The translations under genes and the position numbers were made by a program. Positions 32,461 through 40,718 of a stretch of 64,000 nucleotides of DNA are shown here, piece after piece. Source of the stretch: Limnovirga soli (lineage in GTDB: Bacteria > Bacteroidota > Bacteroidia > Chitinophagales > Chitinophagaceae); NCBI RefSeq assembly GCF_013106755.1, contig NZ_WHPF01000005.1, positions 248,001-312,000 of the forward strand, written 5' to 3'. How positions within the stretch are numbered: position 1 is the first letter of the stretch; each line of letters begins with the position of its first letter. A model generated the notes under the pieces. It saw nothing but the letters and a program-made list of their open reading frames with translations, was not told the DNA's origin and did not search any database.

Positions 32461-34893
32461 ATGACAAATATATTTTTTCGTTTTTTTTTAAAATTCGCTA
32501 CCCTTTCTTTATTTTCCTTATTCTTTCTAGTAAATAATTTAAGAGCACAAACATCAGGTAATATAATAGGCAGCGTAACAAGTAATCAACAATCTGTAGA
32601 GTATGCTACAGTTGTTTTATCAAAATTGCCCGATTCCCTAAAAGCAGTTCATTATACTACTACAGACTCGTTAGGAAAATTCGTATTTAGCGATATAGAA
32701 TTTGGTAATTACTTCCTAAAAGTTACATTAATTGGACACCTGCCAACTACCCTTAAAGTAAGTTTAACAAAGGAAAACAATACAGTAAATCTAAAAAATA
32801 TAATAGTGCTTAATGACAAAAATTCTCTAGGCACTGTAATAGTAACAGCACAAAAAAAGCTTATTCAAAAAACGACTGAAGGTTTTATAGTAAACGCATC
32901 TTCAAACATTACACAAATTGGTGGTACAGCAACTGACCTGCTAAAAAGTACACCAACAGTTGCAGTTGATGCAGATGGAGGCATTACGCTTCGTGGAAAA
33001 AAACCGTTAATCTTAATCAATGGCAGAAATTCTGCATTTTCTAGTATAGACCAAATACCTGCTAGTAGTATTGAAAGTATTGAAATCATCAATAACGCAT
33101 CAGCAAAATACGATGCCAATGCGCAAAGTGGTATAATTAATATTAAATTGAAAAAGAACAAACTTAGTGGTACAAATGGTGCTTTTTCATTAGGTGCAGG
33201 AGTTGGCTCAAGAGGGCGTACTGCCAATTCGTTTATTATAAACCACAAAACACCAAAATGGAATTTAGGTTTAGGTTACGACAATCGTTTTGCAGGTAGA
33301 ACAAAACATATTACAACGGAAAGAACAGATTTTTATTTGCCCGATACATATTTGCTTAACCAAGCTAGAAACGACGAAAGGGTTGAAAAATTACAGAACT
33401 TGAAATTTAACGCTGACTTTTCACCCGATAATAAAAATAGTTTTTCTTTTGAAGCTATCGGCAGTAGTGAAGGGCAAGACAATGATGAAACCTTAAAAAG
33501 TATTATTCTAAAACAAAGCAAAGCTTTTAATTACAGTAATAGCAGACATTCATTAGAATTACAAAAAGCAAAACTAGCTGAATTTGCCTTTGGCTACAAT
33601 CGAAAATTTACCAATCCTATAAAAGCATTTTCTGTAAATCTTACTTCTTCATTCGACAAAGCAAGAGAAAATACAAATATAACTACACAAAGCCTAAGTG
33701 AAAACCAAATGAACTTAGGAAATCCTATTTTTCAAAAAACGCATAACTACGAAAATTCAAATATTTCTGATGTAATAGTTGATTATACTACTCCTTTATT
33801 TAAAAAGGGTATCTTAGAAACAGGGTTTAAAGGTACATTTCGTTTTATTGAAAATGACTATGAAGCATCTGACAAGATTGGAAATAATTATGTTATCAAT
33901 GAAGGCTCAACAAATATTTTTACCTTCAAAGAACAGATTTATGCAGCATATTTATTATTTCACTCATTTATAGGAAAAGAAGAAAATGCAAAATGGAAAT
34001 ACGATATTGGAGTAAGAGCCGAACAGGTAAATAATAATGGCTATACTCAAAACAGCAGTACCAAATTTTCAAACAATTATATAAAACTATTTCCAACATT
34101 AAATCTTAGCTACGAAATCACCAAAACACAACTAATAAAAATAAGCTACGCCAAAAGAATAAATCGCCCAGATTTAGACGAACTTAACCCTTTTTTAGAT
34201 ATTACAGATGCACTAAATCCACACAGCGGAAATCCTAATTTAAAACCAGAAATAATTCAAGCTGTCGAGTTGGGTTACAATAAACAGTGGGAAAAAATAA
34301 GTCTTTCATCCAATTTGTTTTATCGATATTCTCAAAATACAATCCGAAATTTTTTACAACCATTAACAAGTGGTGTTGTACTACGTTTGCCTGTAAATAT
34401 TGGAACAGCTAACAGCTATGGATTTGAAAACATTATTACAGCAAAACCATTAAATTTTTATGACCTTAATTTGAGTTTTACAATCTTTCAACAAAAATTA
34501 AATGGCAGTAATGTTTCTGCTGAAGCAATTCAAAATGGTTTTAATTGGAATGGAAAAATAATTAATAATTTTTCACCTGGACAAAAAAGTAAGTTGCAAA
34601 TTATAGGTAATTATAGTTCAGCACAAATCAATCCACAAGGAAAAAGTATTGCAATCTATAATGTTGATTTAGGTTTTCAACAAAAACTAGGTAAAGGCAA
34701 TTCAAGATTAGGGTTAATTGTAGTTGACGCTTTTAATTCTCTTAAAAGTGGTGGATATACTTTTACAAATGATTTTAATAGCTCTCGATTTCAGAAAGCA
34801 GACACAAGAGCATTTATGATAACATTTGCACATTCATTTAAAACAGCTTTCAAAGAAAAATTATTAGAAAACAAATTTTCAAAAGAGTTTTAG
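32461..34893 (+). CDS. Outer-membrane beta-barrel receptor with carboxypeptidase-regulatory-like domain
   Basis: An 810-residue outer-membrane protein. The start at 32461 gives a signal peptide (MTNIFFRFFLKF to LRAQ). A carboxypeptidase-regulatory-like beta-sandwich follows (residues about 32-115, GNIIGSVTSNQQSVEYATVVL), then a plug-like region (GTATDLLKSTPTVAVDADGGITLRGKKPLILINGR) and a large barrel of the OMP_b-brl_3 type seen in TonB-dependent receptor relatives. No TonB box can be assigned with confidence. Its place behind the two-component and PepSY-like genes suggests it may be under their control. Ligand unknown. Confidence 0.87.
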   Translation: MTNIFFRFFLKFATLSLFSLFFLVNNLRAQTSGNIIGSVTSNQQSVEYATVVLSKLPDSLKAVHYTTTDSLGKFVFSDIEFGNYFLKVTLIGHLPTTLKVSLTKENNTVNLKNIIVLNDKNSLGTVIVTAQKKLIQKTTEGFIVNASSNITQIGGTATDLLKSTPTVAVDADGGITLRGKKPLILINGRNSAFSSIDQIPASSIESIEIINNASAKYDANAQSGIINIKLKKNKLSGTNGAFSLGAGVGSRGRTANSFIINHKTPKWNLGLGYDNRFAGRTKHITTERTDFYLPDTYLLNQARNDERVEKLQNLKFNADFSPDNKNSFSFEAIGSSEGQDNDETLKSIILKQSKAFNYSNSRHSLELQKAKLAEFAFGYNRKFTNPIKAFSVNLTSSFDKARENTNITTQSLSENQMNLGNPIFQKTHNYENSNISDVIVDYTTPLFKKGILETGFKGTFRFIENDYEASDKIGNNYVINEGSTNIFTFKEQIYAAYLLFHSFIGKEENAKWKYDIGVRAEQVNNNGYTQNSSTKFSNNYIKLFPTLNLSYEITKTQLIKISYAKRINRPDLDELNPFLDITDALNPHSGNPNLKPEIIQAVELGYNKQWEKISLSSNLFYRYSQNTIRNFLQPLTSGVVLRLPVNIGTANSYGFENIITAKPLNFYDLNLSFTIFQQKLNGSNVSAEAIQNGFNWNGKIINNFSPGQKSKLQIIGNYSSAQINPQGKSIAIYNVDLGFQQKLGKGNSRLGLIVVDAFNSLKSGGYTFTNDFNSSRFQKADTRAFMITFAHSFKTAFKEKLLENKFSKEF

Positions 34894-34968
34894 TAAAAAT
34901 TAATAACAGTAAACCAAGACAATGCATTACACATAGTCGAGTAAGCAAGGGGGAATTCGCCCGTTCTG

Positions 34969-35062
34969 CCGAAGTTGGTCGCCTGACCAACAGCATACGC
35001 TTCAATGGCTGCTAAGATATAAGCCCAGTAGATAATCCAATCGTACAAGAGTGCGAAGCAAG
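34969..35062. repeat. Composite repeat: hairpin B plus repeat A end
   Basis: A hairpin GTTGGTC-GCCT-GACCAAC, then AGCATACGCTTCAATGG, about 40 bases, and GTACAAGAGTGCGAAGCAAG. The same 94-base arrangement recurs at 36621-36714 with no length change, and the first half is also seen at 35761. Confidence 0.8.
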
Positions 35063-35079
35063 AATACAGTTCTTGCCGT

Positions 35080-35697
35080 TTAATTTGGGTATCGTTTAAA
35101 ACTACAAAACAAAAAATTTTGAGTAGTGTCAAAAGGGGTTATATGGTCTTCGGTAATGCAACGTATTTTTTTAAATCCGTTTTGCAGTAAAGTAGTTAAA
35201 TTTTCTTCGCTGTATTGTGTAATGGGTAAACCACTACATTTTTTAGGGCCATTGTTTGAAAAGGTACCGATGGTTAAAAAACCTGAAACCGCCTTCCTTG
35301 CTCTCTCCAAATATTGGGCAACTTGTTCTGCGGTTGTTAAAAAATGAAAAGTTGCCCTGTCGTGCCAAATATCAAAAGTAGTAGTTGGTTTAAATTCGGT
35401 GATGTCACTAACAATCCAATTTATTTTTTCTGCTTTACTGCCCAAACGTTTCTTTGCTTTTTCAAGAGCTTGAGCAGAAATATCGAGCACGGTAATATTT
35501 TCAAAACCTTCGTTCAATAAATAATCCACTAGCTTACTGTCACCGCCACCAATGTCTATTATTTTAGCAGTTTTTTTTAGTCCGAAAGAATGTATAAAAT
35601 TCAGGGAAGTTGTTGGAATGTCCTGTGTCCAGCTTACTTGGTTTGGGGCTTTGGTTTTATATACTTTGTCCCAATGATGTTGCATTGCTTTGTTCAT
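35080..35697 (-). CDS. Class I SAM-dependent methyltransferase
   Basis: A 205-residue soluble methyltransferase. SAM motif I is IIDIGGGDSKLVDYLL, the motif II acidic residue follows in ITVLDISAQAL, and the motif near SDITEF binds the adenine. The segment IWHDRATFHFLTTAEQV resembles the WxDRxxxHFLT block of small-molecule (TehB/thiopurine-like) methyltransferases. The start at 35697 (MNKAMQHHWDKVY) is preferred over the one at 35748, whose extra 17 residues are hydrophobic and unlike the family. The gene is flanked by B-type repeats on both sides. Substrate unknown. Confidence 0.8.
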   Translation of the reverse strand: MNKAMQHHWDKVYKTKAPNQVSWTQDIPTTSLNFIHSFGLKKTAKIIDIGGGDSKLVDYLLNEGFENITVLDISAQALEKAKKRLGSKAEKINWIVSDITEFKPTTTFDIWHDRATFHFLTTAEQVAQYLERARKAVSGFLTIGTFSNNGPKKCSGLPITQYSEENLTTLLQNGFKKIRCITEDHITPFDTTQNFLFCSFKRYPN

Positions 35698-35760
35698 ACC
35701 ATAAAGGTTCAAATAAAAAACATGAATTAGGTAACAATTTTTAAGCAATTGTTGTTACTA

Positions 35761-35840
35761 CCGATGTTGATCCACTGACCAAAAGCATAAGCTTCAATGG
35801 TTTCTTTTGCCGTTGGAGGGGGGCGCCAACAGCAGCATGA
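35761..35840. repeat. Repeat B copy, degenerate, with second hairpin
   Basis: CCGATGTTGATCCACTGACC-AAAAGCATAAGCTTCAATGG is a diverged B copy. GTTGG...GCGCCAACAGC (35812-35832) forms a further hairpin next to it. Confidence 0.6.
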
Positions 35841-35905
35841 ATATTAGAATATTGGTTTGAGTATGTATTAATATTTGGCAAGGGCACTTCTTCCTGTAAC
35901 AACAG

Positions 35906-35931
35906 CAAATCCCGTTTAACAGCGGGATTTG
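35906..35931. other. Perfect inverted repeat of unknown role
   Basis: CAAATCCCG-TTTAACAG-CGGGATTTG is a 9-bp perfect stem without a T-run, in the 35749-36173 gap. Confidence 0.5.
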
Positions 35932-36027
35932 TGATTTATGGTATTTGATTGTAAAGGCAAAATATTTAAAATGCTATTGGCATTTATTACATTTACCACG
36001 CAGAGCGCCGCAGGCAATCTGCTCTTG

Positions 36028-36061
36028 GCAAAGCCTATCGAAAGAAGGGCTTTGCTTTTTT
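36028..36061 (+). terminator. Rho-independent terminator without a clear upstream gene
   Basis: GCAAAGCC/GGCTTTGC stem (36028-36035 with 36048-36055) followed by a T7 run on the plus strand. The nearest plus-strand gene ends at 34893, so this may be the remnant of a lost gene or the end of a non-coding transcript. A further hairpin GTTGGC-GTTACT-GCCAAC lies at 36092-36109. Confidence 0.7.
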
Positions 36062-36173
36062 TATGTAAGCTTTAGTTGATTTAATGCTACTGTTGGCGTT
36101 ACTGCCAACGGAATTATGTTACGGATAGCAATAGTACATTACAGTATTGTGTAGTAGTCTACAGAAAATATTA

Positions 36174-36503
36174 TCACTCTGTTGATTCAAACATTTCCTT
36201 AGCTATCATTATAGCTGTCATTGCTCTTGGCCAACCTGTGTAGAATGCTAAATGAGTAATTACACCAACCAGTTCAGTCTCAGTTAGTCCATTATCTTTT
36301 GCACGGCCTAAATGATATTTTAGTTGGCCATTATGTTCGCCTGCAACTAAAGCTGCAACAGTAATTAAACTCCTGTCTCTGGGTGAAAGTTCTTTTCCTT
36401 CCCACACGTCACCAAAAAGTACATTGTCAGTATATTCAACAAGCTTTGGTGCAAAATCTCCTAACATTTTTTGAATTGCGGATTTTTTATTGTCGTTATT
36501 CAT
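36174..36503 (-). CDS. Carboxymuconolactone decarboxylase-like protein
   Basis: A 109-residue protein of the CMD/AhpD-like fold. The segment LSPRDRSLITVAALVAGEHNGQLKYHLGRAKDNGLTETEL followed by HLAFYTGWPRAM is the family signature, with the conserved His in KYHLGRA. The CxxC pair of AhpD-type peroxidase partners is absent, so this is closer to the decarboxylase-like branch. Gene stands alone. In Bacteroidota such small CMD proteins often have unknown substrates. Confidence 0.85.
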   Translation of the reverse strand: MNNDNKKSAIQKMLGDFAPKLVEYTDNVLFGDVWEGKELSPRDRSLITVAALVAGEHNGQLKYHLGRAKDNGLTETELVGVITHLAFYTGWPRAMTAIMIAKEMFESTE

Positions 36504-36620
36504 TTATTATTTTATTAATAGTTACAAAGAAAATATATTGTTTATAGTGTTGCTAAATATTTGTACAAACTCAAAAATATACTAACCAAATACCTTTACC
36601 AAAATAACTAGTTCTCTGCT

Positions 36621-36714
36621 GCCGATGTTGGTAGCTAGACCAACAGCATACGCTTCAATGGTTACTAAGATAAAAGCCCATTCCTAATCCAACCGCACAA
36701 GAGTGCGACGCAAG
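36621..36714. repeat. Composite repeat: hairpin B plus repeat A end, second copy
   Basis: GTTGGT-AGCTA-GACCAAC, AGCATACGCTTCAATGG and, at 36695-36714, GCACAAGAGTGCGACGCAAG. It matches 34969-35062 at the same spacing. A separate hairpin TAGCGTT-CAACAA-AACGCTA lies at 36776-36795 in the same gap. Confidence 0.8.
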
Positions 36715-36869
36715 GAAAGCCATATGCATATTCTTTTGCCGGGTTCAAAAAAAGTATGCTATTCATGTAGCAAATTAGCGTTCAACAAAACGCTAATAAG
36801 GAATTTGCGAGGCGAAGCAGTAAATACGTAATAAGCGTTGCTGAATAATAATACCATTGCCGGTCACCA

Positions 36870-38150
36870 TTACTGCAATACTTTCTCGATGGCTTTGGCT
36901 TTTAATAGACATTCTTCATACTCCTGATCTGCATTGCTATAAAAAGTAATACCGCTGCCAACCTGATAACTAAGGTATTGGTTGTTTGCATTGTACATGA
37001 TACTGCGGATTACTACATTAAAATCGAAATTGTTATCAGGTGTAATGTAGCCTACAGCACCAGAGAAAATACCCCTGCGGGTGTGTTCGTATTGCTCAAT
37101 AAGTTGCATTACCCTTTTTTTTGGTGCTCCCGTCATTGAACCCATGGGGAAGGTTGCCCGCAGGATATTAGTCATAGAAATGCCCGGTTGAAGGGTACCC
37201 GTTATAGTAGAGATCATTTGATGCAATTGCGGAAAACTATATATACCAAATAGCTCTTCTACCTGTACTGAGTTTTCGGTACATATTTTACTTAGGTCGT
37301 TACGCACCAAATCTACCACCATTACGTTTTCGCTACGCTCCTTAGTGCTTTGCAACAAGTAGTCTTTGTTTTGCTCATCCTGTATGTTATCAGCGCTTCT
37401 TTGTATGGTACCCTTGATGGGTTGGGAGATTAATTTATTGCCCGTTTTTTGCAAAAAACGTTCCGGACTGGCACATAATAAATAATTATGGTTTACCCTG
37501 TAAAAACAGGAAAAAGGATTTGGGGAAAGGGCATTAAGTTGCTGATAAACAGCCACCGGCTGTATGGTTGAATGCTCAGCAAAAAACTCCATACAAAAAT
37601 TCATCTCGTAACAATCGCCACGTAAAATATGTTGGCGCAATTCTTCGATGGTATTAATGTATTCTTGCCTGTTTAAACGGGCTTGTATATTAATGCTACC
37701 ATTATTGGATATTACAGGAACCTCTGTTTCAGAAATTTGCTTAAATACCAGCGCAGGTTGATTGTTGATGCAACTGATGGTTGCCTTATTTTGCTGTAAT
37801 TGTATGATTGTTTCGGGCTGAAAAAGAAAAATATCAGGGAAACCAATATTATCAGGGTGAGATGATACTAGTGGCTCTATTTCGTTTTTTAAATCGTATG
37901 CAAAATGCCCGAATAGCCAGTCATTCTGCTGATTGCAGAATTTATCAAGATCTTGCAGCGCATCACCTTTTTCCGGGGCAAAACTGTTTATAGCCCCAGC
38001 AGCACCTAAACACTCTAACCTATTGTGGGCATATTGGTATTGGTTATTGTCTAAAAAACAACAGATGCTATGCTGTTGTAACCAGTATAACATCTGTTGC
38101 TTAAACAATACCGTATTGTGTACAGTAAAAGATAATGTGTTTCTATGCAA
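36870..38150 (-). CDS. pabB: Aminodeoxychorismate synthase component I (PabB)
   Basis: A 426-residue chorismate-using enzyme that makes 4-amino-4-deoxychorismate for folate synthesis. The chorismate-binding domain includes PIKGTIQRS with Lys246, the residue that marks PabB (TrpE has Ala at this place), then ERSENVMVVDLVRNDLSKI, FPMGSMTGAPKKRVMQLI and RRGIFSGAVGYI. The N-terminal region is short and variable. No pabA or lyase gene is adjacent. It starts 14 bases after the acidic-protein gene on the same strand. Confidence 0.9.
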   Translation of the reverse strand: MHRNTLSFTVHNTVLFKQQMLYWLQQHSICCFLDNNQYQYAHNRLECLGAAGAINSFAPEKGDALQDLDKFCNQQNDWLFGHFAYDLKNEIEPLVSSHPDNIGFPDIFLFQPETIIQLQQNKATISCINNQPALVFKQISETEVPVISNNGSINIQARLNRQEYINTIEELRQHILRGDCYEMNFCMEFFAEHSTIQPVAVYQQLNALSPNPFSCFYRVNHNYLLCASPERFLQKTGNKLISQPIKGTIQRSADNIQDEQNKDYLLQSTKERSENVMVVDLVRNDLSKICTENSVQVEELFGIYSFPQLHQMISTITGTLQPGISMTNILRATFPMGSMTGAPKKRVMQLIEQYEHTRRGIFSGAVGYITPDNNFDFNVVIRSIMYNANNQYLSYQVGSGITFYSNADQEYEECLLKAKAIEKVLQ

Positions 38151-38164
38151 AATGATATGGCGGA

Positions 38165-38617
38165 TTAAAAATCGTCATCCTCATCATCAAAACCTTTAGA
38201 ATCATTAAAAAGGTCGAATTCTTTAAAATCATCGTCCAAAGAAAGGTCATCGTCTGCAGCCTTTTTGGTTGAACCACCACCGGTAGATTTTTTACCTTTT
38301 GATTTTGGGATATCGAACTCTTCAAAATCAGGATCCCAGCTATCATCTTCTTCCGGTTTATCCCAATCATCTACTTCGTCTGCAATATCATCATCTTCTT
38401 CGTCATCGTCATCGTCAGCGCTTTTTTTAGCAGATGCTTTTCCTGATTTTGCAGATGGCTTTGCTTTGGCGCCAGTGGTTTCTTCGTCCAAATCATCGTC
38501 ATCATCGTCGTCAAGCTCCTTTTTAGCTTTTGGCGATGGTTTTTTACTAGTTTCCTTAGAAGATGCTGCAGGTTTACTGCCAGCAATTTTTTTGTCTTTG
38601 TCTGATTTTGATGCCAT
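38165..38617 (-). CDS. Acidic, lysine-rich disordered protein
   Basis: A 150-residue low-complexity protein. The first half is Lys/Ser/Ala/Pro-rich with blocks of consecutive Asp (DDDDDDDLDEE, DDDDDEEDDDIADE). The second half carries aromatic-acidic motifs (WDKPEEDDSWDPDFEEFDIP, FKEFDLFNDSKGF). No signal peptide or known domain is present, so it is expected to be intrinsically disordered. It lies 14 bases before pabB and 132 bases after purA on the same strand. A role as a nucleic-acid mimic or a chaperone-like tail is only a guess. Confidence 0.7.
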   Translation of the reverse strand: MASKSDKDKKIAGSKPAASSKETSKKPSPKAKKELDDDDDDDLDEETTGAKAKPSAKSGKASAKKSADDDDDEEDDDIADEVDDWDKPEEDDSWDPDFEEFDIPKSKGKKSTGGGSTKKAADDDLSLDDDFKEFDLFNDSKGFDDEDDDF

Positions 38618-38749
38618 AATACAAGTGATTAACAGCGTAAAATTTAAACGAGTTTTTTACATGGCAAAAAAAATTTTTTGCCACTGGAAAATTGAATAAT
38701 GATATGATTCTTTTACAACAGAAAAAGTAACCCTCTGTCGCAATTTTTA

Positions 38750-40075
<1,326 letters not shown>

Positions 40076-40130
40076 TTAAAAATGAGCAGAATAATTATTA
40101 ACCGGGCTGTATACCGGTAGTTAAAAGTCC

Positions 40131-40150
40131 CTTGCGTCGCACTCTTGTAC
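40131..40150 (+). repeat. Dispersed repeat A copy
   Basis: Exact CTTGCGTCGCACTCTTGTAC between purA and the small membrane protein gene. Confidence 0.85.
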
Positions 40151-40213
40151 TGCAGAATAGGTGGCGTCAGGCAGGTAATTATTTGTAAATCAAACAAAAG
40201 CGCCTTCCGGCAT

Positions 40214-40531
40214 TTAGCTGATTTTTATAGTTTGCAGCACATCTTCTGTAACATTTTTACCCCCATTAAAATTGGTATGTATTGTGCCAATGGTATAAAT
40301 AGGCCCCCATGGTAATCCCCACCAACCTAATAAAAACGAGATTATAGTAAAACCAATGCCATGTTTAAGTGTAGATTCTCCAGACCTGATAAAGTAAACA
40401 TCACTATTTCTTTTAAAGGTGATAATTAGCAGGGAAATACAATATTGAAAAATTACAAATTTGGCACCGCTAATTAACTCCAGATTTAATTCCTCGGTAC
40501 TTAAATCATCCATGTTTTTAATTTTTGACAT
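40214..40531 (-). CDS. Small membrane protein of unknown function
   Basis: A 105-residue protein with two hydrophobic segments (about residues 24-42 and 58-85). The second holds a FLLGWWGLPWGPIYTIG stretch with many Gly and Trp, followed by TNFNGGKNVT. I recall similar Gly-Trp stretches in small uncharacterised membrane proteins but cannot name the family. Gene stands alone between copies of repeat A. Confidence 0.65.
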   Translation of the reverse strand: MSKIKNMDDLSTEELNLELISGAKFVIFQYCISLLIITFKRNSDVYFIRSGESTLKHGIGFTIISFLLGWWGLPWGPIYTIGTIHTNFNGGKNVTEDVLQTIKIS

Positions 40532-40639
40532 GCAATTGGTTTATTATTTAATACAGGCAACAGACTAATATAGGTAATGGCTTATAAGCAAAAAGCTTTG
40601 CTTCACATTGCCAGGAAAGTAGAAGTGAGTTATTTGTGT

Positions 40640-40681
40640 AGCAAAGCAACAAATACATAACATGCGGCGATGCCATTTATT
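40640..40681. repeat. Repeat A flank-like sequence
   Basis: GCGGCGATGCCATTTATTCT matches the extended flank of the 1812 and 9345 copies, but the core is eroded (AGCAACAAATACATAACA). Confidence 0.45.
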
Positions 40682-40718
40682 CTACCGCTTGTTATAAAAA
40701 ATTGGTTCTATTTTTCTA

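Noticed and set aside
32461-34893. Ordinary SusC-type receptor
   Set aside because: There is no SusD partner, and the length (810 residues) and barrel type fit the OMP_b-brl_3 group better than SusC (about 1000 residues).
34969-36714. Integron attC sites
   Set aside because: The stems read GTTGG...CCAAC, the opposite order to attC ends (RYYYAAC...GTTRRRY), and there is no integrase or cassette structure.
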